From assembly GCF_012396555.1 (NCBI RefSeq), contig NZ_JAAXPS010000002.1:124001-188000 (forward strand): a stretch of DNA of 64,000 nt. The letters are read 5' to 3'. Positions 27,055 through 35,065 of the stretch are shown here, one piece after another. The translations under genes and the position numbers were made by a program. This DNA comes from Facklamia miroungae. GTDB lineage: Bacteria > Bacillota > Bacilli > Lactobacillales > Aerococcaceae. The notes below the pieces were generated by a model that was not told where the DNA came from, did no database searches, and saw only the letters and a program-made list of their open reading frames with translations. Positions within the stretch are counted from its first letter, which is position 1, and every line of letters starts with the position of its first letter.

Positions 27055-27744
27055 ATGAAAAAAAGTCAAATTGCTGTTATTTTTGCACTAATCCTTTCAC
27101 TCTTATGCTATTTCTTCATTCCATCGTTTCAGTCCTTTATTAATGAGTCTATCTCAGCGATGAAGTCTGTTAATTTGGAAGATACCATTTCTTTTATTCG
27201 TTCTTATGGTAATGTTGCGGTGGTTGTCTCTTTTTTCCTCATGATATTGCAATCCGTTTTATCACCCATACCCGCTTTTTTAATTACCTTATCTAATGCA
27301 GCGATTTTCGGTTGGTTATGGGGTGCTGTATTATCTTGGACATCTTCGATGGCTGGAGCGGCTTTATGCTTTTATATTGCAAAAATTTTGGGACGTGATG
27401 TGGTGACTAAATTTACGAGCAATACAGCTTTGAAATCATTGGATGTCTTTTTTGAGAAATATGGTCAGTATACAATTGTTGTCTGTCGCTTATTACCGTT
27501 TATTAGTTTTGACTTGGTGTCTTATGCTGCTGGCTTAACTTCAATGACATTTTGGCCTTTTTTCTTAGCAACTGGAATTGGTCAGTTGCCAGCAACGATC
27601 GTTTACTCTTATATCGGTCAGAATTTTAGTGGAGGAGGCAAACAATTGTTTTATGGTTTAATGCTATTATTTGCCGTAACAATTGTTATTTATATTGTTA
27701 AATCAATTTATAATGAACGCCATGCGAAAAATACAGTTAAATAA
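27055..27744 (+). CDS. TVP38/TMEM64 (DedA-like) membrane protein
   Basis: 229 residues, about six hydrophobic segments, with the family core 'SPIPAFLITLSNAAIFGWLWGAVLSW', then RLLPFISFDLVSYAAGLTSM. It is the YdjX/YdjZ type. A strong TTAGGAGG RBS precedes it. Its 3' end overlaps the second TVP38 gene, so the two probably form a coupled pair. Confidence 0.87.
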   Translation: MKKSQIAVIFALILSLLCYFFIPSFQSFINESISAMKSVNLEDTISFIRSYGNVAVVVSFFLMILQSVLSPIPAFLITLSNAAIFGWLWGAVLSWTSSMAGAALCFYIAKILGRDVVTKFTSNTALKSLDVFFEKYGQYTIVVCRLLPFISFDLVSYAAGLTSMTFWPFFLATGIGQLPATIVYSYIGQNFSGGGKQLFYGLMLLFAVTIVIYIVKSIYNERHAKNTVK

Positions 27745-28408
27745 GTGGTTCAAAATAGGCATGGTTATCCTACTAACGTTCTTAAGTATTTGGCTTACCT
27801 TAAATTTTTCAACGGATCGTGTTCGTGAGATGATTATTCAATCGGGTTCCTCCGGTAAGTGGATATATATATTACTTTGGGTCTTTTTACCTATGGGCTT
27901 TTTTCCAGTAGCATTTTTAGCCTTTGTTGGTGGAATGGGATTCGGCTTATGGATGGGCTCCTTCTTAACTTTTATTGGAGCGGCCTTAAATTTAACCTTT
28001 ATGTTTCTCATCTCACGTTACTTATTTAGACAACCGGTCCAAACCTTTCTGTTTAAGCGCTATCCAAAGTCTAAAGGGATTCTAACAACGGATAATCAGC
28101 ATTTAAAATTGGTCCTAGCATTAGCCCGTATCATGCCAATCATTCCTTATAATGTTGAAAATTATGCTTTTGGTTTGACGGATATCTCTTTGTGGGATTA
28201 TTTATGGATTTCATTATTATGTATTTTGCCAGGTACTTTTATTTTTGTGAATGTAGGAGATAAGGCACTTGAACCAACCGACACTCCATTTATGCTATCA
28301 ATTGCTTTAATGGCTTTGCTCGTTATTGGAACGGCTTTTCTGGCTAAATTTATAAAAAAGAAAAATCCAGAAGTAGCAGATAAATTAGAGGTAGATGAGG
28401 GAGACTAA
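27713..28408 (+). CDS. TVP38/TMEM64 (DedA-like) membrane protein, second of the pair
   Basis: 231 residues from ATG 27713; ATG 27722 is equally possible and neither has a good Shine-Dalgarno, so translation may be coupled to the previous gene (32-bp overlap). It has the core FLPMGFFPVAFLAFVGGMGFGLWMG and ARIMPIIPYNVENYAFGLTDI. In E. coli two proteins of this family (YdjX, YdjZ) flank YdjY; here the pair is adjacent and the YdjY-like gene is 1.3 kb further on. Confidence 0.85.
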   Translation: MNAMRKIQLNKWFKIGMVILLTFLSIWLTLNFSTDRVREMIIQSGSSGKWIYILLWVFLPMGFFPVAFLAFVGGMGFGLWMGSFLTFIGAALNLTFMFLISRYLFRQPVQTFLFKRYPKSKGILTTDNQHLKLVLALARIMPIIPYNVENYAFGLTDISLWDYLWISLLCILPGTFIFVNVGDKALEPTDTPFMLSIALMALLVIGTAFLAKFIKKKNPEVADKLEVDEGD

Positions 28409-28412
28409 AATT

Positions 28413-29321
28413 ATGAAAGTTGTAATTGATTTTGATAACACTTTTTATATCCCCAACCGAGACATAGATGATGGCCTTGCCTTAATGTATTTATTAGGTA
28501 GTCCTGAAGTTGATCTGGTAGGTATAACTTCAACCTTTGGAAATGCTTCAATCAAAGAAGTCGATCGTTGCACTCGAAGATTAATGAGTGATTTAGCTAT
28601 TCAAAGAATTCCTTATGCCAGAGGAGCTAAAGAATCCGGCGATTACTTGACACCAGCCAGTAAATTATTGTCTGATTTAGCCAATCAGTATGCGGGAGAA
28701 TTAGCCGTGATCGCTGTGGGTTCTATGACGAATCTTCATGGTGCTTATTTGAGAAATAGGAATTTTTTTAAAAAAGTGAAACAAATAGTTTTAATGGGGG
28801 GAGTTACACAGCCCTTAATATTTGATAACCAAGAAATGCTTGAATTAAATTTTTCTTGTGATCCACAAGCAAGTTTTACTGTTTTAACTAAGGGAAATAA
28901 TGTTTCTACCCTGACTGGTAACAACTGTTTAGATCTCTTGTTTACAAGAGATGAATATGAACGAGCTTTTGCAGGAAATTCTTCGCGCATTGCTTCTCTC
29001 ATTCAAAAATATGCTGAACCTTGGTTTATAGATAATGAATATGAGTATGGAATTAAAGGGTTTTATAATTGGGATTCTTTAGCTGCGGTTTATTTAGTGA
29101 ATCCAGCGCTTTATGAAGACCAATGGACACATCGCTATGTTTCGATTAAGAGTTTATCCTCGGGTTCATTAAATGCGGATGATTGGGACCCTACCACCTA
29201 TGCGAGATCTAGACCATTTAAAAAAGTATATATAAATACGCCAAGAGTCAAAAAGGATAATCTTATAAGAGAAAATTTATTCCAGCGCTGGCTTAATGTT
29301 AAAGTGGATAGTTTTGAATAA
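28413..29321 (+). CDS. Inosine/uridine-preferring nucleoside hydrolase family protein
   Basis: 302 residues from ATG 28413 (GAGGGAGA upstream). The N-terminal Asp cluster DFDNTFYIPNRDIDDGLAL provides the Ca2+ site of nucleoside hydrolases; GSMTNLHGAYL, VLMGGV and a C-terminal NWDSLAAVYLVNP are also typical. These enzymes cleave N-glycosidic bonds of nucleosides or related molecules. Its position in this cluster suggests a non-housekeeping substrate, perhaps the product of the two transferases (speculative). Confidence 0.85.
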   Translation: MKVVIDFDNTFYIPNRDIDDGLALMYLLGSPEVDLVGITSTFGNASIKEVDRCTRRLMSDLAIQRIPYARGAKESGDYLTPASKLLSDLANQYAGELAVIAVGSMTNLHGAYLRNRNFFKKVKQIVLMGGVTQPLIFDNQEMLELNFSCDPQASFTVLTKGNNVSTLTGNNCLDLLFTRDEYERAFAGNSSRIASLIQKYAEPWFIDNEYEYGIKGFYNWDSLAAVYLVNPALYEDQWTHRYVSIKSLSSGSLNADDWDPTTYARSRPFKKVYINTPRVKKDNLIRENLFQRWLNVKVDSFE

Positions 29322-29336
29322 GAAAGGAGGAAATAG

Positions 29337-29717
29337 ATGTTTAAGTGGGATAATTTATTATCAGCAATTTGCTCCGGGTTTATATTTGCAATCTTAGCCG
29401 GTGGTTTAATGTCTTACTGGGTTTGGCTTGAAATGCGAGTCCATACCTGGGTACTGTGTTGGCTTGTTTTTGCTCTATTTATTGTGCTAAGTATGTTATT
29501 CAAGATCAAACCGATCACTTATTTCATTGGTCTGATTAGTGTAGTCGTTTTAATGATCGCTAAGTCGCCAAATATTTTCTTCTATAATGTTCGCGACATG
29601 TTTTTCTTGGATATGAAATTTGGTCAAATCAAAATCATCACACTATCTATCATGTTGATGATGACAGTAGTTATGATCTATCTATGGTATAGAGAAAGAA
29701 AGTTAAATAAATTTTAG
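29337..29717 (+). CDS. Small membrane protein of unknown function
   Basis: 126 residues, four predicted membrane helices and a basic C-terminus (YRERKLNKF). No family recognised. RBS AAAGGAGG; it is spaced 15 bp from the nucleoside hydrolase and 23 bp from the YdjY-like gene, so it is part of that operon. Confidence 0.7.
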   Translation: MFKWDNLLSAICSGFIFAILAGGLMSYWVWLEMRVHTWVLCWLVFALFIVLSMLFKIKPITYFIGLISVVVLMIAKSPNIFFYNVRDMFFLDMKFGQIKIITLSIMLMMTVVMIYLWYRERKLNKF

Positions 29718-29740
29718 TTGAATATGAAAGGATAAATATA

Positions 29741-30478
29741 ATGAAAAAAATAGTCACAAAAATCACAACAGTAGTTTTATCCGTTTTAGTGATTTTCTCT
29801 TTGACAGTCCCAACGTTCGCCGAAACTGAAAAAGCAGTCGAATTACCAACTGAAGAGAATCCTATGGTTGTTGACAAAGAAGCTGGAACCATCTCGATCT
29901 ATGCTTATGTAAATGGAAAATATTTAGAGACTTCCACACGTCATGCGGTGGTATTTGATGACGGCAACTTTGGTGGTAAATCTGTATATGGCACAAAAGC
30001 GAATCAAAATGACTTTTATGAAGCTTTATTGGAGATTGGTGCAAGGCCAGGAAACAATATGACCGTTGAGAATGCTGAAGAAACACATGTTGAAGGTGAC
30101 TTGATGGATATTAAGGTGTTTTGGGAAGGGGCTGACAAAGAATACGATCTTGGCGAAACAATTGTAGACTCAAATGGAAAGGAGTTCGAATTTCACTTTG
30201 GAGGAAATAAAGGCCGTGCTCATGAAAAACATACTGGGTGTATCACTTGTTTAGATTCTTGTCCTGTAGGTTTAATCTCGAATTCAACATATACTTATGG
30301 TGCAGTTGAAAAAAGAGGAGAAGTAGAATTTTTTGGCAACCCTAAAATTCTTCCTGAAGAAGGAACACCTGTAATTATCACTTATTCCTTTCACAAAGAG
30401 GGGGATAAAGTAGAATCTTTAAATAAAAAGGAAGATAAAAAAACAGGATCAAAGCAAACAAGTGAGGAAGAAAAATAA
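29741..30478 (+). CDS. Secreted YdjY-domain protein
   Basis: 245 residues with a signal peptide ending TFAET. The middle has HAVVFDDGNFGGKSVYG and the end of the domain has KHTGCITCLDSCPVGLISN, a CxxCxxxC cysteine motif characteristic of YdjY proteins. A charged tail follows. YdjY lies between the two TVP38 genes in the E. coli ydjXYZ operon. The domain's function is unknown; the cysteine motif may bind metal, sulfur or selenium. Confidence 0.75.
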   Translation: MKKIVTKITTVVLSVLVIFSLTVPTFAETEKAVELPTEENPMVVDKEAGTISIYAYVNGKYLETSTRHAVVFDDGNFGGKSVYGTKANQNDFYEALLEIGARPGNNMTVENAEETHVEGDLMDIKVFWEGADKEYDLGETIVDSNGKEFEFHFGGNKGRAHEKHTGCITCLDSCPVGLISNSTYTYGAVEKRGEVEFFGNPKILPEEGTPVIITYSFHKEGDKVESLNKKEDKKTGSKQTSEEEK

Positions 30479-30577
30479 TTCTACTTCTGAGAAATTTAAC
30501 GGAAGCTAGTCTGTCTGTTTCAAACCGTTTCTTTTTAAAGTGCAATGGTAAAAGTCTTTCTTAAGGCTTGAATTAAG

Positions 30578-30605
30578 AGGGGGGGAGAACCTTTCCCCCC
30601 TTTTT
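30578..30605 (+). terminator. Terminator after the YdjY-like gene
   Basis: GGGGGG AGAACCTTT CCCCCC then TTTTT. Confidence 0.9.
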
Positions 30606-30622
30606 AAAATAGATAAAATCAC

Positions 30623-30651
30623 TTGCATTTTTATTTAAAGATTGGTAATAT
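30623..30651 (+). promoter_or_regulatory. Promoter of tRNA-Sec
   Basis: TTGCAT (30623-30628), 17-base spacer, TAATAT (30646-30651), 29 bases before the tRNA 5' end. Confidence 0.6.
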
Positions 30652-30680
30652 TGTAAGAGTCTTGTTCAAAGATCTTGCAT

Positions 30681-30777
30681 GGGAGCGGATGGGTTCTGGT
30701 GTGCCCTCTGGTCTTCAAAACCAGTATGAGGCGTTAAGAGCGTCTTGGGTGAGTTCGATTCTCACACGTTCCCGCCA
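30681..30777 (+). tRNA. selC: tRNA-Sec (anticodon TCA)
   Basis: A 97-base tRNA including encoded CCA. Acceptor stem GGGAGCG paired with CGTTCCC (one G-U), a long D-stem region, anticodon arm CTGGT-CTTCAAA-ACCAG with TCA, a long variable arm (AGGCG...CGTCT) and T-arm GTGAG-TTCGATT-CTCAC. The UCA anticodon and the large variable arm are diagnostic of selenocysteine tRNA. It stands alone, with its own promoter and terminator, between the YdjY-like gene and the nrd leader. Confidence 0.96.
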
Positions 30778-30788
30778 GGAAATTAAAC

Positions 30789-30836
30789 TAGCCTAGTTAA
30801 TCACACAAATGTGTGAACGACTAGGCTATTATTTTT
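30789..30836 (+). terminator. Terminator after tRNA-Sec
   Basis: TAGCCTAGT...ACTAGGCTA outer stem with an inner CACAC/GTGTG stem, then TTATTTTT. Confidence 0.93.
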
Positions 30837-30956
30837 ACACGTAGGATTTTTTATTGGGAATCGTCCTAAGCGATCTTCTCGAATGTACTAAGTAAAAGTC
30901 GCTAATTCATGTTTGTATTCGGAATATAAATGTTTTTTTATTTTGGACGATTTAAC

Positions 30957-31010
30957 TTGTTTAACCCAACATCTTGTGGTAATCTAATTTTAGAACACAA
31001 GATATAGACA
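30957..31010 (+). promoter_or_regulatory. nrd promoter with a pair of NrdR-box-like sites
   Basis: TTGTTT (30957-30962), 17-base spacer, TAATCT (30980-30985). Two 16-base sequences resemble the NrdR box (acaCwAtATaTwGtgt): 30995-31010 ACACAAGATATAGACA (12 of 16) and, on the minus strand, 30964-30979 CCACAAGATGTTGGGT (12 of 16). They are separated by 15 bp, the spacing usual for paired NrdR boxes, and bracket the -10. NrdR with bound ATP/dATP would repress. Confidence 0.7.
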
Positions 31011-31014
31011 AAAT

Positions 31015-31108
31015 ATAAATAATTTTGGAGAAGCAGGTTAGAATCCTGCACAGTCCCTATGCTACTGTATTTGAGTTATCTCATAAGTCAGATCGCCAGA
31101 TTATTTAT
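31015..31108 (+). ncRNA. Compact cobalamin riboswitch aptamer
   Basis: P1 is a perfect 9-bp helix, ATAAATAAT (31015-31023) with ATTATTTAT (31100-31108). Inside are GCAGG-TTAGAAT-CCTGC (31033-31049), ACAGT-CCCTATGCT-ACTGT (31050-31068, loop L5), a small GAG-TTAT-CTC hairpin and the B12 box AAGTCAGATCGCC (31085-31097). The aptamer is short, lacking the usual large P8-P12 part, like the adenosylcobalamin-variant class. Confidence 0.85.
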
Positions 31109-31125
31109 CACACTTATCACTTCTC

Positions 31126-31237
31126 AGGGTTTAGTGATCTTTGGAAATATTCTTTAGTAGCAGATCTAGGTCTCCACCTAGGCTTTGCCTCCTTTTGATT
31201 TGACCATCGACTTTCCTGAGAAGGAAAGTCTTTTTTT
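31126..31237 (+). promoter_or_regulatory. Riboswitch expression platform: kissing-loop hairpin, antiterminator and terminator
   Basis: Hairpin P13: ATCACT (31126-31131) with AGTGAT (31143-31148), whose loop AGGG can pair with L5 CCCT (31055-31058). Terminator: GACTTTCC-TGAGAA-GGAAAGTC (31209-31230) plus seven T. Antiterminator: CTTCTCAGG (31130-31138) is perfectly complementary to CCTGAGAAG (31215-31223), so it competes with both P13 and the terminator. The layout predicts premature termination when cobalamin is bound. Confidence 0.8.
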
Positions 31238-31258
31238 GTCAAGGAGGAGAACAATACT

Positions 31259-31492
31259 ATGGAAAAAATTACTTTATACAGCAAATCAGGTTGTGGGCAG
31301 TGTGTCTTTTTAAAAAGATACTTGGATAGTAAAGGTGTTAGCTATCAAGAGAAAAGTGTGGAAGATCAAAATAATTTAGAGGAAGTGAAAGAGCTCAATT
31401 GTCAGAGTTTACCTGTTGTTTTGATTGGACATTCTGAACCGATTGTCGGCTTTAAACCCGATTTAATCGAAAGATTATTAAGTCAATGCTAG
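31259..31492 (+). CDS. nrdH: Glutaredoxin-like NrdH
   Basis: 77 residues, thioredoxin fold with KSGCGQCVF (CGQC, residues 11-14; classical NrdH has CVQC) and the SLPVVLIG cis-proline turn. It supplies electrons to the class Ib reductase NrdEF. It overlaps nrdI by 7 bp. RBS AAGGAGGAG follows the riboswitch terminator directly. Confidence 0.9.
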   Translation: MEKITLYSKSGCGQCVFLKRYLDSKGVSYQEKSVEDQNNLEEVKELNCQSLPVVLIGHSEPIVGFKPDLIERLLSQC

Positions 31493-31854
31493 CTATCGTT
31501 TTTATTAGTTTAACTGGACAAACTCGGCGTTTCGTGGAAAAACTTTCTGCGGATCAACAATTAGAAATAGATGACCGAAATTGTGATGTTACAATGAAAC
31601 AACCTTTCTTATTGATTGTTCCTACCTACCAAGAAATAGTCCGCGAGTTGGTCGATGACTTTTTAGCCGTTGAAGGTAATTTGGAAAAGTGCCGCGGTAT
31701 AGTAGGCGCTGGAAATTTGAATTTTGCCCAATTATTTTGTTTTACGGCTAAGGATATTAGTCGTGACTATCGAATTCCTTTAATTCACCAGATAGAATTT
31801 CAAGGCAATGAGACAGATGTCTCATATATTAAGGAGGTAATGCGTAATGGGTGA
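31486..31854 (+). CDS. nrdI: Flavodoxin-like NrdI
   Basis: 122 residues: LAIVFISLTGQTRRFVEKL flavin phosphate loop, 'LLIVPTYQEI' and GVVGAGNLNFAQ-type 'GIVGAGNLNFAQLFC' glycine-rich loop. NrdI reduces the diiron/dimanganese site of NrdF. It overlaps both neighbours, as usual in nrdHIEF operons. Confidence 0.92.
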   Translation: MLAIVFISLTGQTRRFVEKLSADQQLEIDDRNCDVTMKQPFLLIVPTYQEIVRELVDDFLAVEGNLEKCRGIVGAGNLNFAQLFCFTAKDISRDYRIPLIHQIEFQGNETDVSYIKEVMRNG

Positions 31855-34042
31855 GGAGCAAACACTAAAGAAAAAAAGTTATTTCCATTGGAATAATCAA
31901 TTAAACATTCCTGAAGAGGGAGTGATCCCTCTGTATAAAGATCAAAAAGCACTTGAGGCGTATTATCAAGAAGAAATTGAAGCCAATAGTCTTTCATTTG
32001 CTTCTTTGGAAGAAAAAATTGACTATTTATTGAAAAATGATTATTTAGAAGAAGAACTCATTAACAAATATTTAGAGCCTGCTGAAAGCGACCAAGATCG
32101 ATATGCTTTTATCAAACGAATGTATCAATTTTTAGAAAACAAAAACTTTAAATTTAAGTCTTTTATGGGAGCTTATAAATTTTATAATCAATACGCTTTA
32201 AAAACGAATGATGGGCGCAAGTATTTAGAAAGTTTCGTCGACCGTGTGGCAATGAATGCTCTATATTTAGCAGATGGTGATCGCCAACTGGCATTGGATA
32301 TTGCTGAAGAATTAATTTCCCAGCGTTATCAGCCCGCAACACCTACTTTCTTAAATGCTGGTAAGAAACGTCGGGGTGAAATGGTGTCATGTTTCTTATT
32401 AGATGTCGATGACTCCATGTTATCAATTGGAAGAGCGATTAATTCAGCGCTACAACTTTCCAGAAAAGGGGGAGGAGTAGGCGTTAACCTTTCCAATATT
32501 CGAGCTGCAGGTGATCCGATTAAGTCTATCGAAAATGCATCTTCAGGTGTTGTTCCAGTAATGAAGTTATTAGAAGATTCTTTCTCTTATTCTAATCAAC
32601 TCGGACAAAGAAATGGAGCTGGCGTTGTTTACTTGAATGTTTTTCATCCAGATATCCTTGCTTTTCTATCCTGTAAGAAGGAGAACGCAGACGAGAAGAT
32701 TCGTGTTAAAACACTTTCGCTCGGAGTGGTTGTTCCAGACAAGTTTTACGACTTAGTAAAACATAATGAGGCGATGTATCTTTTCAGTCCTTATGACATA
32801 GAAAAAGAATACGGCGTACCATTCTCTTATTTTGATCTTAGTGAGAATTATCAAGACTTAGTGGACAATCCCAATATTCGTAAAAAGAAAATTCAAGCCC
32901 GTGAATTAGAAACAGAAATATCCAAATTGCAACAGGAGTCAGGTTATCCTTATATTATTAATATTGACACGGTAAATCGGGCCAATCCAGTAGAGGGAAA
33001 AGTTATCATGTCCAATCTCTGTTCAGAAATTTTTCAAGTTCAAGAGCCATCGATCTTAAATGATGATTTATCTTACCAAAAGCTAGGTAGCGATATCTCT
33101 TGTAACTTAGCTTCTACCAATATGGAAAAAATGCTTAAAAGTCCTGATTTCGGCAAGTCGGTAGAAGTAGCTGTACGTGCTTTGACAACTGTTTCGGACA
33201 AGACAAAAATGAAAGAAGTACCAACCGTTCAAAATGGTAATGATCTTTACCATACGATTGGTCTAGGAGCAATGGGTTTTCACACCCTTTTAGCAAAAAA
33301 CAAAATCGTATATGGATCAAAAGCTTCTATCGAGATTATTGAAGCCTACTTTATTGGTTTGAACTATTATAGTTTACTGGCATCTAATAAAATTGCGCAA
33401 GAGAAGGGAGAAGCCTTCCATAACTTTGAAAAATCGAAGTATGCTGATGGGTCTTATTTTCTACCTTATCTTGAAGAAGATTTCACTTTCCAAGAACCAG
33501 CCGCTGCAGAATTATTCAAAAATATCCAATTACCTACAAGAGCAGATTGGCAAACATTGGCAGAAAGAGTTAAAAAACACGGTCTTTACCACAGGAATCG
33601 TTTAGCAGTAGCACCTAATGGGTCTATTTCATACTTAAATGAAACTTCTGCCTCTTTACACCCCATTACTCACCGGATGGAGTTGAGGCAAGAACAAAAA
33701 AATGGAGCAATCTATTATCCTGCTCCGGGCTTATCAAATGAAACTTTGCCTTATTATCAAACCGCTTATGAAATGGACCAAAGACGCATTATTGATGTCT
33801 ATGCTGCTGCTCAAAAACATATTGATCAAGGAATGTCATTAACGCTCTTTATGCTGTCTGAACTTCCTGAAGGGATTTATGAATGGAAGCAGCCAGGAAT
33901 TAATCAAATGACCACGCGTGATTTGAATATCCTCCGCCATTATGCTTTCTCGAAAGGTATCAAATCGCTCTATTATGTAAGAACTCATAGCCTAGACGGC
34001 GATGTAATCGGAGCTAATCAATGTGAATCATGTATGATTTAG
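31847..34042 (+). CDS. nrdE: Class Ib ribonucleoside-diphosphate reductase, alpha subunit
   Basis: 731 residues, usual length. Active-site cysteines occur in GEMVSCFLLDVDD and MSNLCSEIF (the thiyl position in N-x-C-x-E), and the C-terminal shuttle pair is NQCESCMI. It reduces ribonucleoside diphosphates to deoxyribonucleotides using the radical from NrdF. The N-terminus lacks a full ATP cone, as in class Ib. It sits under cobalamin and probable NrdR control although the enzyme needs no B12, which implies a B12-dependent alternative elsewhere in the genome. Confidence 0.96.
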   Translation: MGEEQTLKKKSYFHWNNQLNIPEEGVIPLYKDQKALEAYYQEEIEANSLSFASLEEKIDYLLKNDYLEEELINKYLEPAESDQDRYAFIKRMYQFLENKNFKFKSFMGAYKFYNQYALKTNDGRKYLESFVDRVAMNALYLADGDRQLALDIAEELISQRYQPATPTFLNAGKKRRGEMVSCFLLDVDDSMLSIGRAINSALQLSRKGGGVGVNLSNIRAAGDPIKSIENASSGVVPVMKLLEDSFSYSNQLGQRNGAGVVYLNVFHPDILAFLSCKKENADEKIRVKTLSLGVVVPDKFYDLVKHNEAMYLFSPYDIEKEYGVPFSYFDLSENYQDLVDNPNIRKKKIQARELETEISKLQQESGYPYIINIDTVNRANPVEGKVIMSNLCSEIFQVQEPSILNDDLSYQKLGSDISCNLASTNMEKMLKSPDFGKSVEVAVRALTTVSDKTKMKEVPTVQNGNDLYHTIGLGAMGFHTLLAKNKIVYGSKASIEIIEAYFIGLNYYSLLASNKIAQEKGEAFHNFEKSKYADGSYFLPYLEEDFTFQEPAAAELFKNIQLPTRADWQTLAERVKKHGLYHRNRLAVAPNGSISYLNETSASLHPITHRMELRQEQKNGAIYYPAPGLSNETLPYYQTAYEMDQRRIIDVYAAAQKHIDQGMSLTLFMLSELPEGIYEWKQPGINQMTTRDLNILRHYAFSKGIKSLYYVRTHSLDGDVIGANQCESCMI

Positions 34043-34051
34043 GAGGAAATT

Positions 34052-35047
34052 ATGACAAATTTTTTACATTACCAAGCAATTGATTGGAATCGGATAGAAG
34101 ATATCGTCGACAAAATGACTTGGGAAAAATTAACTTCTCAGTTCTGGTTAGATACCCGTATTCCAGTCTCCAACGACTTAAAGGATTGGCGCTCGCTGAG
34201 TGAAATTGAAAAAGATGTAGTGAATAAAGCCTTTGTCGGCTTGACTTTACTAGATACGCTCCAATCTGAGGAGGGAGCTAATGTTATGCGGGCAGATGTC
34301 CGTTCTCCTCATGAAGAGGCTGTCTTGAATAATATTTTGTTTATGGAATCAGTCCATGCAAAATCCTATTCAACCATCTTTATTTCTTTAAATGATTCAG
34401 CTGAAATTGATGAAATCTTTGAATGGGGCAATAATCATCCTTCTTTGCAGTATAAAGCAAAGGTCATTGAAGACATCTATCTATTACCTTCAGGAAAAGA
34501 AACGACTGAACAGATCATTAATGGCTTAAAGAAAAAAATAGCCAGTGTTTTCTTAGAATCCTTTCTCTTTTACAGCGGTTTTTACACCCCTTTATTTTAT
34601 TTAGGTAATAATAAATTAGCCAATGTGGCTGAAATCATCAAATTGATCATTCGAGATGAATCGGTTCATGGGACTTATTTAGGCTATAAGTTTCAACTAG
34701 GCTACCAAGCATTAACGGACCAAGAGCAAGCAGAAGTTAAAGAATGGGCGTATAATCTTGTTTTTGATCTCTATATGAATGAATCTCAATATACCCAAGA
34801 AGTTTATGGTGCGATTGGCTGGGTAGAAGAAGTGGATTGTTTTGTTAAATATAATGCGAATAAAGCCCTACAAAACCTTGGTTTCGAATCGATCTTTGAG
34901 GGTGCAACAGCTCAAGATATTAATCCAATCGTTTACAACGGATTATCAACTGAAACAACCAACCATGACTTTTTCTCACAAGTGGGATCTGGATATTTAA
35001 TGGGACGTGTCGAAGCAATGGAGGATGAAGATTACCAGTATTTGTAA
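34052..35047 (+). CDS. nrdF: Class Ib ribonucleoside-diphosphate reductase, beta subunit
   Basis: 331 residues. Metal ligands and radical tyrosine lie in FMESVHAKSYSTIF and RDESVHGTYLGYKF, together with the first Glu near 'LQSEEGANVM'. It holds the Mn/Fe-tyrosyl radical that NrdI helps generate. RBS TAGGAGG; 9 bp after nrdE. Confidence 0.95.
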   Translation: MTNFLHYQAIDWNRIEDIVDKMTWEKLTSQFWLDTRIPVSNDLKDWRSLSEIEKDVVNKAFVGLTLLDTLQSEEGANVMRADVRSPHEEAVLNNILFMESVHAKSYSTIFISLNDSAEIDEIFEWGNNHPSLQYKAKVIEDIYLLPSGKETTEQIINGLKKKIASVFLESFLFYSGFYTPLFYLGNNKLANVAEIIKLIIRDESVHGTYLGYKFQLGYQALTDQEQAEVKEWAYNLVFDLYMNESQYTQEVYGAIGWVEEVDCFVKYNANKALQNLGFESIFEGATAQDINPIVYNGLSTETTNHDFFSQVGSGYLMGRVEAMEDEDYQYL

Positions 35048-35065
35048 AGGAGTGACAACCAGAAA

